Of a stretch of DNA of 64,000 bases, positions 8,409 to 16,759 are shown in pieces (the stretch's first letter is position 1; every line of letters begins with the position of its first letter). Source of the DNA: Catellatospora bangladeshensis (lineage in GTDB: Bacteria > Actinomycetota > Actinomycetes > Mycobacteriales > Micromonosporaceae); the NCBI RefSeq assembly GCF_016862575.1, contig NZ_BONF01000011.1, forward strand, positions 186,001 to 250,000, given 5' to 3'. The notes under the pieces were generated by a model that did no database searches, was not told the DNA's origin, and saw only the letters and a program-made list of their open reading frames with translations. The position numbers and the translations under genes were made by a program.

Positions 8409-8439
8409 GGTACGGATCCGCCGCCAGACCGCAGCGAAG

Positions 8440-8491
8440 GTTAAGAAGGTGCCCTTCCTCTACGCATAGCGTTAAGAAGGTGCCCTTCCTT
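8440..8491. repeat. Palindromic repeat, family A copy 3
   Basis: Two GTTAAGAAGGTGCCCTTCC units with the same CTCTACGCATAGC-type linker as copy 2. It lies upstream of the second membrane paralogue and of the sulfatase leader region. Confidence 0.9.
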
Positions 8492-8584
8492 GCCTTTGTT
8501 CATACGGTTCGTGAAGACGAAATATTGAGTTTCTTGAGATCGTCGAGGGTGGTTTCTAGGCTCGGGGGTATGCGGCGCAGGGTT

Positions 8585-8647
8585 CTGTTCACGGCCCGCC
8601 GGCACGTCGATCTGCGGCGGCAGGCGAGCGCCCTCTGTCTGCGCTGA
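8585..8647 (+). CDS. Putative Cys-attenuator leader peptide
   Basis: Reading from a CTG at 8585, the peptide is (M)FTARRHVDLRRQASALCLR, 20 residues. The RRHVDLxRxxSALC pattern matches a class of actinobacterial leader peptides found upstream of sulfur-assimilation genes, where ribosome stalling at C-terminal Cys codons senses cysteine supply. Here the next genes are a sulfatase and its activator, which fits. Weak points: no ATG or GTG is in frame after the TAG at 8558, so initiation would have to use CTG, or the leader is decayed. No ribosome site is well placed. Confidence 0.4.
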   Translation: MFTARRHVDLRRQASALCLR

Positions 8648-8786
8648 ACGCGCCGTTTCGGCGGCGGCGCTGATCTTCCGGCTGTGGGGCGGCGCCCCGG
8701 CCGAGCGAATCCCACCTCACCGGCGTGACGCCGGTCCCCCGATCCGTGCCCGGCAGGCGATGCCGTGCGCGTACGAAAGGAAGGTC

Positions 8787-10202
8787 ATGTCCGACGACAC
8801 CCCCTCGCTGAAGCGGCGCACGTTCCTGGCGGCCTCGGCCGCGGCAGGCGCGAGCGCGGCGGCAGGCTGGCCCGCGGCGAGCGCTCAGGCCGCCGACCCC
8901 AGGCCGAACATCCTGGTCATCGTCACCGACGACCATCCGAAGCAGACCGCGTGGGCGCTGCCCAAGACCCGGGCCTGGCTCACCGGGCAGGGTGTCGAGT
9001 TCACCCGCGGGCACGCCACCACGCCGCTGTGCGCGCCGGGCCGCTCGTCGATCTTCACCGGCCAGTACGCGCACAACCACGGCGTACGCGGCAACCAGCA
9101 CGCCGCCAACCTGAACCACCACTCGACGGTGCAGCGCTACCTGCAGCAGGCCGGCTACCGCACGGGCCTGTACGGCAAGTACCTCAACGGCTGGGACGTC
9201 GACGACAACCCGCCGTACTTCGACGAGTTCGCGGTGCTGGCGCCGCCGACGTTCAACAACGGCACCTGGAACGTCGACGGCACGGTGCAGACCATCAACA
9301 ACTACACCACGACCGTGGTGAAGAACCGGGCGCTGAGCTTCCTCGACCGCAGCGTGAACGACACCCGGCCGTGGTTCCTCTACCTGGCCCCGTACGCCTC
9401 GCACGGCCCGAACACCCCCGAGGGCAAGTACGCCGACACCGAGGTCCCGGCCTGGAACGGCCGCCCCTCGGTGCCCGAGGCGGACCGCTCGGACAAGCCC
9501 GGCTTCATCAAGAACGCTACCGGCACCCTGGCCGACGGGAAGGCGATCCGCACCAACCAGCTGCGCACCCTGCTGTCGGTCGACGACGCCGTGCAGGCCG
9601 TGCACGACAAGCTGGAGGCGCTGGGCCAGCTGGAGAACACGCTGGTGTTCTTCATCGCCGACAACGGCTTCGCCTGGGGCGACCACGGCTGGACCAAGAA
9701 GTCGGTGCCCTACACCCCGGTCGTCGAGGTGCCGTTCTTCGTCTCGTGGCCCGCGGGCGGGCTCGACACCGGCACCAACGACAGCCGCCTGACCGGCAAC
9801 ATCGACATCGCGCCGACCATCCTCGACGCGGCCGGGATCACCCCGAGCACGCAGTACCCGATCGACGGGCGCTCGCTGCTGGGCTCGTACCGGCGCGATC
9901 ACATCCTGACCGAGTTCTTCAAGCACGGCACGGGCGAGGGCGGGCCGCAGACCTGGGCCTCGTACATCGGGGCGAACCGGCAGTACACCGAGTACTACCA
10001 GCTGCACACCGATGCCAACGGGCTGCCGACCGGCACCGGCGCGGTGCTGTTCCGGGAGTACTACGACCTGGCCAACGACCCGCACCAGCTGACCAACAAG
10101 CTGTACCAGGCGACTCCGGCGCAGGAGCAGGCGCTGGGCATCCCGGCGCTGGCCGCGCAGCTGTCCGCCGACCGGGTCAGCTCAGGCAGCACCGCACCCT
10201 GA
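8787..10202 (+). CDS. Tat-exported sulfatase
   Basis: A 471-residue arylsulfatase-type enzyme. A twin-arginine signal (KRRTFLAASAAAG) covers residues 9-35. The sulfatase signature CAPGR (C82-R86, CxPxR) supplies the Cys converted to formylglycine; metal ligands D48/D49 (VTDDH) and DNGFAWGDHGW later fit the family. It hydrolyses sulfate esters outside the membrane, probably for sulfate scavenging; whether from sugars, lipids or small molecules cannot be told. The start at 8787 is chosen because AAGGAAGG lies just upstream and it places the Tat motif at the N-terminus. It is co-directional with its activating enzyme 62 bases downstream. Confidence 0.92.
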   Translation: MSDDTPSLKRRTFLAASAAAGASAAAGWPAASAQAADPRPNILVIVTDDHPKQTAWALPKTRAWLTGQGVEFTRGHATTPLCAPGRSSIFTGQYAHNHGVRGNQHAANLNHHSTVQRYLQQAGYRTGLYGKYLNGWDVDDNPPYFDEFAVLAPPTFNNGTWNVDGTVQTINNYTTTVVKNRALSFLDRSVNDTRPWFLYLAPYASHGPNTPEGKYADTEVPAWNGRPSVPEADRSDKPGFIKNATGTLADGKAIRTNQLRTLLSVDDAVQAVHDKLEALGQLENTLVFFIADNGFAWGDHGWTKKSVPYTPVVEVPFFVSWPAGGLDTGTNDSRLTGNIDIAPTILDAAGITPSTQYPIDGRSLLGSYRRDHILTEFFKHGTGEGGPQTWASYIGANRQYTEYYQLHTDANGLPTGTGAVLFREYYDLANDPHQLTNKLYQATPAQEQALGIPALAAQLSADRVSSGSTAP

Positions 10203-10264
10203 CCGCCACCGCCCGCCCGGCGGCGGAGTGTCCCCGCCGCCGGGCACCCCTCGAAGGAGCACCC

Positions 10265-11248
10265 GTGACCGAGCACCCACCGGCCTGCTGCGCACCCTCC
10301 TCGAGCAGCGCCGCCCCGGCGCTGCTGACCGTCGGCACGCGGCCGGGCGCGACCGGCGTCCACGCCGCGCCGGGTCACCACCCGCCCCGGTCCCGGGCCG
10401 TCGCCCGCACGATCCCGCTGCCCGGTGGGCGGTTCCTGATGGGTACGGACGACGCCGAGGGCTTCCCCGCCGACGGCGAGGGGCCGGTGCGCGAGATCAC
10501 GCTGCGCCCGTTCCGGATCGACCCGACGGCGGTGACCAACGCCCAGTTCGCCACGTTCGCCAAGGCCACGGGGTATGTCACCGACGCCGAGCGGTTCGGG
10601 TTCTCGTTCGTGTTCGAGCAGTTCACGCCACCCGCGCTGGCCCGCTCGGCGCAGCGGGTGCAGGCGACCCCGTGGTGGGTGGTGGTGCCCGGCGCGGACT
10701 GGCGCCACCCGTACGGGCCCGAGTCCGACGTCGGCGCGCTGCAGAACCATCCCGTGGTGCACGTGTCCTGGCACGACGCGCAGGCGTACTGCGACTGGTC
10801 CGGCACCCGGCTGCCCACCGAGGCCGAGTGGGAGTTCGCCGCGCGGGGCGGGCTGGCGCAGGCTCGCTACCCGTGGGGCGACGAGCTGACGCCCGGCGGG
10901 CGGCACCAGTGCAACATCTGGCAGGGCGAGTTCCCGGCCCGCAACACCGGCGCGGACGGCCACCTGGCCACGGCTCCGGTCAAGGCGTTCCGGCCCAACG
11001 GCTACGGCCTCTACAACGTGGCGGGCAACGTGTGGGAGTGGTGCGCGGACTGGTTCAGCGCCGACTTCCACGTCACCGGCCCCCGCACGGACCCGGCCGG
11101 ACCGCCGCAGGGCACGTCGCGGGTGATGCGCGGCGGCTCGCACATGTGCCACCACTCCTACTGCAACCGCTACCGGGTCGCGGCGCGCTCGTCGAACACC
11201 CCGGACAGCTCCGCGGGCAACATCGGCTTCCGGGTGGCCGCCGACTGA
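10265..11248 (+). CDS. Formylglycine-generating enzyme (SUMF1/EgtB family)
   Basis: A 327-residue FGE-sulfatase-domain protein. It starts at a GTG with AAGGAG six bases upstream. The C-terminal region has the two active-site cysteines (GGSHMCHHSYCNRYRVAARS, C295 and C300) and the family block NTPDSSAGNIGFR; NVAGNVWEWCADW and TRLPTEAEWEFAARGG are also typical. It oxidises the CxPxR cysteine of sulfatases to formylglycine using O2 and copper, which must happen before folding and export. The sulfatase directly upstream is its evident substrate. The N-terminal 45 residues are poorly conserved and contain a CC pair. Confidence 0.93.
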   Translation: MTEHPPACCAPSSSSAAPALLTVGTRPGATGVHAAPGHHPPRSRAVARTIPLPGGRFLMGTDDAEGFPADGEGPVREITLRPFRIDPTAVTNAQFATFAKATGYVTDAERFGFSFVFEQFTPPALARSAQRVQATPWWVVVPGADWRHPYGPESDVGALQNHPVVHVSWHDAQAYCDWSGTRLPTEAEWEFAARGGLAQARYPWGDELTPGGRHQCNIWQGEFPARNTGADGHLATAPVKAFRPNGYGLYNVAGNVWEWCADWFSADFHVTGPRTDPAGPPQGTSRVMRGGSHMCHHSYCNRYRVAARSSNTPDSSAGNIGFRVAAD

Positions 11249-11284
11249 GCCACGGTATGCCCCGACATCAGGGACAATACCGGC

Positions 11285-11794
11285 ATGTCGTTCCTGCGGC
11301 ACCCGCTCGGGCAGGCACTGCTCAACAGCACGCTGCTGACAGCCGTGTACTTCATCGTGCCCGTCGGCGCCGACAATGAGACCTGGCAGCTGCTGCTGCG
11401 CGCCCTGGGCACCCTCGCCGGGCTCGGCCTCGCGATCTACCTGATCCTTCGTCAGATCAACCGCCAGCTCGACGACGAGACCACACCGCTCACCGGCCTG
11501 CTCACGGCCCTGGTCGCCGGGGTGCTGTTCTTCGCCCTCGCCGACTACCTGATCGCCGTCGGCTTCCCCGGCGAGTTCGCCGACCTGCAGACCCGCGTCG
11601 ACGCCCTCTACTTCGCCCTGTCGACACTGGCCACGGTCGGCTTCGGCGACGTGCACGCCCAGGGCCAGGTCGCCCGCGGCCTGGTCATCGTGCAGATGCT
11701 CTTCAACACCGTCATCATCGCCGCGGGGCTGTCGGTGCTCTCCCGCCAGATCGCCGCCCGCGCCCGGGAACGCCGCGGCACACCGAAGAGTTAG
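11285..11794 (+). CDS. Ion channel family protein (K+ channel pore module)
   Basis: A 169-residue membrane protein with hydrophobic segments near 12-28, 38-56, 72-92 and 133-151. A re-entrant pore loop before the last helix carries the selectivity filter TVGFGD (117-122), the GFG variant of GYG, consistent with K+ selectivity. There is no RCK/TrkA-N domain, so no visible ligand gate. The stop codon TAG lies in a family A repeat that begins at 11791. Probably a small tetrameric 2TM-type channel with two extra N-terminal helices. Confidence 0.85.
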   Translation: MSFLRHPLGQALLNSTLLTAVYFIVPVGADNETWQLLLRALGTLAGLGLAIYLILRQINRQLDDETTPLTGLLTALVAGVLFFALADYLIAVGFPGEFADLQTRVDALYFALSTLATVGFGDVHAQGQVARGLVIVQMLFNTVIIAAGLSVLSRQIAARARERRGTPKS

Positions 11795-11841
11795 GAAGGG
11801 CACCTTCTACTACGGATAGCGATAAGAAGGTGCCCTTCCTT
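11791..11841. repeat. Palindromic repeat, family A copy 4 (hairpin arrangement)
   Basis: GGAAGGGCACCTTCT and its complement AGAAGGTGCCCTTCC face each other around a short linker (ACTACGGATAGCGATA), so this copy forms one long hairpin at the 3' end of the K+ channel gene and may terminate it. Confidence 0.85.
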
Positions 11842-12007
11842 CTGTCGCGGGGGTCGTTCGATCGGGCGAAAATCTCGGGGCAAATCAGCCTAATATGCAC
11901 GATCGTTTTGACATGCCATGCGCACGCCTCGATACGGTCGGGTTCGGCCCCGGTCCGCCCGCAACGGCGGCCGGCGCCCGTCCTGTTGCCTACGGAAGGT
12001 CAGCACC

Positions 12008-12571
12008 TTGCCCGGCCGACATTCGCTTCCCCGTAAGCCCCGTCGATCCGTCGCCCCGCTCGCCACCGCCACCGTCGCCACGGCCATCCTGGCCGGAGGC
12101 GGTCTCCTCGCCGCAGAAGTCGCCGCGGAGAACACCGGCACCGATCCCGCCGCCGCACAGCAGCAGACGGCAGCGCGACCGTCACCCTCACCCAGCGTCA
12201 CCGCATCCCGGAGCGAGCCGCAGCGGCCCTCCCGCGCCGCCAAGCGCACCGCCGCCAGCCCCAGCCCCACCGAGACGGCCTCCGTGCTCGGCTCCGGCAC
12301 CTGCAAGGCGTCCTACTACGACGAGCCGCAGGGCACCGCCAACGGCGAGACCTTCGACCCGGACGCGCTCACCGCGGCGCACAAGTCGCTGAAGTTCGAC
12401 ACCCGGGTCCGCGTCACCAACACCGCCAACGGCAAGTCCGTCGTGGTACGCATCAACGACCGCGGCCCGTACATCTCCGGACGCTGCCTCGACCTGTCCC
12501 GGGCCGCGTTCGCCGAGATCGCGAAGCTGTCCTCGGGTGTGACAACTGTCCGCTACGAAATCCTCAAATAG
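12008..12571 (+). CDS. RlpA-like double-psi beta-barrel secreted protein
   Basis: 187 residues from a TTG at 12008 (GGAAGG lies 8 bases upstream). A basic N-terminus and hydrophobic helix (about 16-40) give a signal or anchor, followed by a Ser/Pro linker (about 45-95) and a DPBB domain (about 98-187) beginning [20 protein letters not shown]. The conserved Asp in [21 protein letters not shown] matches RlpA septal lytic transglycosylases and expansin-like proteins. Likely acts on peptidoglycan in the wall, perhaps during division or spore germination. An alternative ATG at 11918 would add 30 residues. Confidence 0.82.
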   Translation: MPGRHSLPRKPRRSVAPLATATVATAILAGGGLLAAEVAAENTGTDPAAAQQQTAARPSPSPSVTASRSEPQRPSRAAKRTAASPSPTETASVLGSGTCKASYYDEPQGTANGETFDPDALTAAHKSLKFDTRVRVTNTANGKSVVVRINDRGPYISGRCLDLSRAAFAEIAKLSSGVTTVRYEILK

Positions 12572-12598
12572 CCGCCCAAGACATGACAGCATGTCTAT

Positions 12599-13240
12599 GT
12601 GACATCTGTCTATCTCGAACTCGGCACGAAACGGATCTTCGCGTGCGCGCTGGAGTGGCCCGGCTGGTGCCGCTCCGGCCGCGACGCGGAGTCGGCGCTG
12701 GCGGCCCTGACCGCCTACGCCGCGCGCTACGCGCCCGTGGCCGAGCGCGCGCGGATCCCGTTCGAGCCCGGTGATCTGCGCGTCGTCGAGCGGGTCCGGG
12801 GCGGCAGCACCACCGACTTCGGCGCACCCGAGCAGCCCGCCGCCGCCGACTCCCGCCCCCGCGACGAGCAGACCGCCCGGCGGCAGGCCGCGCTGCTGCG
12901 CGCCACGTGGGACCTGTTCACCGACGTCGCCGCGGCCAGCCCCGCCGAGCTGCGCAAAGGCCCGCGCGGCGGCGGGCGCGACCGGGACCGGATGATCGAG
13001 CACGTGGTCGGCGCCGAGGCCTCCTACGCCCGCCGCATCGGCGTCCGGCACAAGGCCCCCGCCTTCGACGACACCGCCGCGATCACGGCGCTGCGGGCCG
13101 ACATCGAGCAGGTGGTCGCCACCCCGACCACCGGTGCCCCGCCGCCGGTGGGCTGCTGGCCGGTGGCGTACGCCGCCCGCCGCATCGCCTGGCACGTGAT
13201 GGACCACGTATGGGAGATGCAGGACCGCGCCACGGCCTAA
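12599..13240 (+). CDS. Hypothetical protein with HicB-like N-terminus and DinB-like C-terminus
   Basis: A 213-residue cytoplasmic protein starting at GTG 12599. Residues 1-50 (YLELGTKRIFACALEWPGWC, then ESALAALTAYAARYAPVAER) resemble the HicB/UPF0150 beta-alpha-beta fold. About 85-213 looks like a DinB/YfiT-type four-helix bundle (RMIEHVVGAEASYARRIG, RRIAWHVMDHVWEMQDR). Conserved His residues at 129 and near the C-terminus could bind a metal. No HicA toxin gene lies next to it, so it is unlikely to be an antitoxin. Lies between rlpA-like and proS with no shared promoter evidence. Confidence 0.7.
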   Translation: MTSVYLELGTKRIFACALEWPGWCRSGRDAESALAALTAYAARYAPVAERARIPFEPGDLRVVERVRGGSTTDFGAPEQPAAADSRPRDEQTARRQAALLRATWDLFTDVAAASPAELRKGPRGGGRDRDRMIEHVVGAEASYARRIGVRHKAPAFDDTAAITALRADIEQVVATPTTGAPPPVGCWPVAYAARRIAWHVMDHVWEMQDRATA

Positions 13241-13335
13241 ACCCGTCGCCGCCGCCCCGGCCTGCCCATAGGATCGGCGGATCCACCGGCGCAGACGCCG
13301 CCGGGCCGATGGCAGAGAGTGCAGGTGTACGTGTA

Positions 13336-15039
13336 ATGCGCTGGTCAGAGCTCTACGTCCCGACCCTCCGCCAGGACCCGGCGGGCGCCGACGCGGTCAG
13401 CCACCGGCTGCTGCTGCGCGCCGGATACATCCGCCAGCTCATGGCGGGCCACTACTCGCTGCTGCCGCTCGCCGTCCGGGTCCGCGCGAAGATCATCGAG
13501 GTGATCCGCGAGGAGATGTCACGCATCGGCGCGCAGGAGTTCCTGCTGCCCACGATGCAACCGGCCGAGGTGTGGCAGAAGAGCGGACGCTGGGACAAGA
13601 TCGGCGCGGAGATGTTCCGGCTCACCGACCGCAAGGGCGCCGACGTCGCGCTCGGCATGACCCACGAGGAGATCTTCGCGACCGTGGCCCAGGAGCTGCG
13701 CTCCTACCGCGACCTGCCCCAGCTGTGGTACCAGTTCCAGACCAAGTTCCGCGACGAGCCGCGCCCCAAGAGCGGCCTGATCCGGGTGCGCGAGTTCACC
13801 ATGAAGGACTCCTACAGCTTCGACACCGACGAGGCCGGGCTCGACCGCTCCTTCGACAAGCACCACGACGCGTACGTGCGCATCTTCGCCCGCCTGGGCA
13901 TCCCCGCGATCGCCGTCGAGGCCTCCAGCGGGATCATGGGCGGCAGCGACTCGGTCGAGTTCATGTGCCCCACCAGCGCCGGCGAGGACCTCGTCGTGCA
14001 CTGCGCCTGCGGCTACGCCGCCAACGTGGAGAAGGCCACCTCCCACCTGGCCCCGGCCACCGACGGGGCCGGCCTCGACGCGCCCGAGCCGTTCGACACC
14101 CCCGACGCCAGGACCATCGAGGACCTGGTCCGCGACTACGGCGTCACCGCCGACCGGCAGATCAAGACGCTCGTGTACGTCGTCGACGGCCAGCTCACCC
14201 TGGTGCTCATGCGCGGCGACCACGCCCTGGTCGAGCAGAAGCTCATCGACACCCTCGCCGCCGTCGCGATCCGCCCCGCCCACCCGGACGAGATCTCCGA
14301 GGCGCTCGGCGCGCTGCCCGGCAGCCTCGGCGGCGTCGGCGTCACCGAGCTGCCGATCCTGGCCGACCTGGCGCTGCGCGACCGGCGCGACATGACCACC
14401 GGCGCCAACCGCGACGGCGTACACCTGCGCGGCGTCGACGTCGCCCGGGACCTCGCCGTGGGCCGCTGGGCCGACCTGCGCGAGGTCACCGCCGGTGAGC
14501 CCTGCCCCCGCTGCGAGCAGCCCCTCGAAGTGCTGCGCACCGTCGAGATCGGGCACATCTTCAAGCTCGGCCGCCGCTACACCGAGACCCTCGGCGTCAG
14601 CGTGCTCGGCGCCGACGGCGAGCGGGTCACCCCGATCATGGGCAGCTACGGCATCGGCGTGGAGCGGGCCCTGGCCGCGATCGTCGAGACGCACCACGAC
14701 GACCGGGGCATCGTCTGGCCGGTCGCGGTCGCGCCGTTCGAGGTCGCCATCGCCGTGCTCGGCACGTCCGACGAGGTCGTGGCCGAGGCGCAGACCTTGT
14801 ATGCCGCGCTGCGCGCCCAGCGCGTGGACGTGCTGCTCGACGACCGGGCCGAGCGCCCCGGGGTGAAGTTCAGCGACATCGAGCTGGTCGGCATCCCGTA
14901 CCGCATCACCGTCGCCGCTCGCGGCCTGGCCGAGGGCACCGTCGAGTTCACCGACCGCGCCACCGGCCAGACGGAGAAGATCCCCCTGGCCCGCGCCGTG
15001 GCCCACACCACCCATACGCTCCGCGCCACGGAGAACTGA
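13336..15039 (+). CDS. proS: Prolyl-tRNA synthetase, bacterial type
   Basis: 567 residues, the standard length for bacterial-type ProRS. The N-terminal class II core (MRWSELYVPTLRQDP, then HRLLLRAGYIRQ) has motif 2 (FRDEPRPKSGLIRVREFTMK). A YbaK-like editing insertion (about 225-385) removes mischarged Ala-tRNA(Pro), and the C-terminal anticodon-binding domain starts near 470. Charges tRNA-Pro in the cytoplasm. The ATG at 13336 matches family start positions; upstream in-frame codons are not credible starts. It stands alone, followed by unrelated acetyltransferase genes. Confidence 0.96.
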   Translation: MRWSELYVPTLRQDPAGADAVSHRLLLRAGYIRQLMAGHYSLLPLAVRVRAKIIEVIREEMSRIGAQEFLLPTMQPAEVWQKSGRWDKIGAEMFRLTDRKGADVALGMTHEEIFATVAQELRSYRDLPQLWYQFQTKFRDEPRPKSGLIRVREFTMKDSYSFDTDEAGLDRSFDKHHDAYVRIFARLGIPAIAVEASSGIMGGSDSVEFMCPTSAGEDLVVHCACGYAANVEKATSHLAPATDGAGLDAPEPFDTPDARTIEDLVRDYGVTADRQIKTLVYVVDGQLTLVLMRGDHALVEQKLIDTLAAVAIRPAHPDEISEALGALPGSLGGVGVTELPILADLALRDRRDMTTGANRDGVHLRGVDVARDLAVGRWADLREVTAGEPCPRCEQPLEVLRTVEIGHIFKLGRRYTETLGVSVLGADGERVTPIMGSYGIGVERALAAIVETHHDDRGIVWPVAVAPFEVAIAVLGTSDEVVAEAQTLYAALRAQRVDVLLDDRAERPGVKFSDIELVGIPYRITVAARGLAEGTVEFTDRATGQTEKIPLARAVAHTTHTLRATEN

Positions 15040-15112
15040 GCGCCGCTCTTGCGCGGGTGTCCCGATGACCCGGGCCGCCCGCGCAGGATCGCCGATGGAG
15101 AGGAGCGCGACG

Positions 15113-15730
15113 GTGCGGATCGAGCGGGAGCACACCAGCGGGGCGGCGTCGCGGGAGCTGCGGCGGGAGTTCGTGGGCGAGTTGGCGCGCAGGTATCCGG
15201 AGCAGGACTTCTCCGCCGACGCCGTGACCGACGAGCTGCCCGTTCTCGATGCGCCGGGCGCGGTGTGGCTCGTCGTCTACGACGGGGACGAGGCGGTCGG
15301 GTGTGGCGGGCTGAAAGGGCTCGACGAGCGGACCGGCGAGATCAAGTGGGTGTATCTGAAGGAGTCCGTGCGCGGGCGCGGGGCAGGACGGCTGCTGCTC
15401 GCCGCGCTCGAGGACGCGGCGCGGGAGCTCGGGTACACGCACGTGCGGCTGAGCACCGGCGACCGCCAGCCCGAAGCCCTCGGCCTCTACACCAGCGCGG
15501 GCTACGTCCCGATCGACGACGGCCTGCCCGTCCCCCATCGGCTGGAGAAGGACATCAGCGCCTGGGACCGGATCCGCCATGAGGAGCGTCTTGCCGCTAC
15601 CAAGCGCATGCTCCAGGACGCGGGCTACCAGCTCGACCAGGCGGGGACAGACCGGATGCGAGAGCGCCTGGAGGAGCACGATGCCCGCCGCGCCCAAGCG
15701 GGGCCGGTGGCCGGTGCTGCGGGCGAGTAA
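15113..15730 (+). CDS. GNAT-family N-acetyltransferase
   Basis: 205 residues from a GTG at 15113 preceded by GGAGAGGAG with 7-base spacing; an ATG at 15095 or 15065 would add 6 or 16 residues. The GNAT fold spans about 5-140, with the acetyl-CoA-binding loop KESVRGRGAGRLLLAALE (Q/RxxGxG/A). A basic/acidic helical tail of about 60 residues follows (SAWDRIRHEERLAATKRMLQ). The block LSTGDRQPEALGLYTSAGY is nearly the same in the next gene (LDTGDRQPEAVRLYLTGGY), so the two are tandem paralogues. Substrate unknown. Confidence 0.85.
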   Translation: MRIEREHTSGAASRELRREFVGELARRYPEQDFSADAVTDELPVLDAPGAVWLVVYDGDEAVGCGGLKGLDERTGEIKWVYLKESVRGRGAGRLLLAALEDAARELGYTHVRLSTGDRQPEALGLYTSAGYVPIDDGLPVPHRLEKDISAWDRIRHEERLAATKRMLQDAGYQLDQAGTDRMRERLEEHDARRAQAGPVAGAAGE

Positions 15731-15774
15731 GACATCCTCGGTGTGAACTGTGATCCGAGCGAGGGGAGCCCGGT

Positions 15775-16749
15775 GTGGGACTGCGGATCGTCGTACAGGA
15801 CCCGGACGACGCGGTGTCCCGGGAGCTGATCGAGGAGTACCTGGCCGACATCGCCGTGCGCTACCCCGTCTCGAACACGCGCACCTCCGGCGCTCCGCCC
15901 ATGGACGTGGCCGAGCTTCGCGCGCCGAGCGGGGCGTGGCTGGTCGCCTACGACGGCGACGAGCCGGTCGGCTGCGCCGGGATGCGCCGCCTCGACGACC
16001 ACACCGCCGAGGTCAAGCGGGTGTTCGTACGCCCGGCCGGGCGCGGGCGCAACCTGGCCCGCGCGCTGATGGCCGAGCTGGAGGACCTGGCCCGGGTGCG
16101 CGGCTACCGGCGTATGCGGCTGGACACCGGCGACCGGCAGCCGGAGGCGGTGCGGCTGTACCTGACCGGCGGCTACCGCGAGGTCGGCGACTACAACGGC
16201 AACCCGTACGCCCGGCACTGGCTGGAGAAGGACCTCGGGCCGCAGCCCGGCGACGTGCGCGTGGTGGCCCGCAAGTTCGACGGGCGGCTGCACTGGCACG
16301 CGGTCATGCGACGGCTCGGCGAGGACCGGCACGGGGTGTGGCTGGGCGCGACGCGGCACACGCCGTGGCGGCGCGGCACCGAGCCGGCCGTGTTCATCCC
16401 GGCCACGCACGTGGTGCTGATCCCGTACGAGGGTGAGTGGGTGGCCGCGTTCAACGCCGCCCCGCACCGCACCGAGCTGTACATCGACGTCTCCGACCGC
16501 CCCGTCTGGCACGGCACCGCCGAGGTCGTCTCGGTGGACCTGGACCTCGACGTGGTACGCCGCCGCGCGGACGGCGAGGTGCTGCTGCTCGACGAGGACG
16601 AGTTCGCCGAGCACACCGTCGCCTACGGATACCCCGACGAGGTCGTCGCCGGTGCGCTGCGCACCGCGGAGGAACTGCTGGCCGCGGTGCGGGACAAGCG
16701 CGAGCCGTTCGGGGACGCCGCCCAGGCCTGGCTCGCGAAGATGGACTGA
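15775..16749 (+). CDS. GNAT acetyltransferase fused to a DUF402 domain
   Basis: 324 residues; GTG start with GAGGGGAG upstream. Residues 1-155 are a GNAT domain (VFVRPAGRGRNLARALMAEL, TGDRQPEAVRLY). Residues 165-324 match DUF402 (Ntdp/SC4828-like nucleoside diphosphatase fold: WHAVMRRLGEDRHGVWLGAT, IPYEGEWVAAFN, DLDLDVVRRRADGEVLLLDE, DEFAEHTVAYGYPDEVV). DUF402 proteins usually stand alone as nucleotide phosphatases, so the fusion couples an acetyltransferase to a phosphatase-like module. It sits directly upstream of a CYTH triphosphatase (10-base gap), suggesting a shared role in nucleotide or polyphosphate chemistry. Confidence 0.85.
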   Translation: MGLRIVVQDPDDAVSRELIEEYLADIAVRYPVSNTRTSGAPPMDVAELRAPSGAWLVAYDGDEPVGCAGMRRLDDHTAEVKRVFVRPAGRGRNLARALMAELEDLARVRGYRRMRLDTGDRQPEAVRLYLTGGYREVGDYNGNPYARHWLEKDLGPQPGDVRVVARKFDGRLHWHAVMRRLGEDRHGVWLGATRHTPWRRGTEPAVFIPATHVVLIPYEGEWVAAFNAAPHRTELYIDVSDRPVWHGTAEVVSVDLDLDVVRRRADGEVLLLDEDEFAEHTVAYGYPDEVVAGALRTAEELLAAVRDKREPFGDAAQAWLAKMD

Positions 16750-16759
16750 GGAGACGCGG

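Larger units (their letters stand above)
8409..8786 (+). other. 378-bp upstream region of the sulfatase operon
   Basis: It holds family A repeat copy 3 (8440-8491), a short A/T-rich stretch near 8500-8540 that could include the promoter, and a Cys-terminating leader-like peptide at 8585-8647. An open frame in phase with the sulfatase extends upstream of 8787 but lacks Tat-signal character, so I do not treat it as coding. Confidence 0.5.

Noticed and set aside
8571-8786. Upstream extension of the sulfatase from ATG 8571
   Set aside because: The frame is open but its product lacks signal-peptide character and would bury the Tat motif; AAGGAAGG points to 8787.
11842-12007. c-di-AMP (ydaO) riboswitch upstream of the RlpA-like gene
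   Set aside because: Such genes often have this riboswitch, but I could not find its conserved internal motifs in the 166-base leader.
13519-15135. Long minus-strand open frame over prolyl-tRNA synthetase
   Set aside because: High-GC mirror frame; proS on the plus strand is unmistakable.
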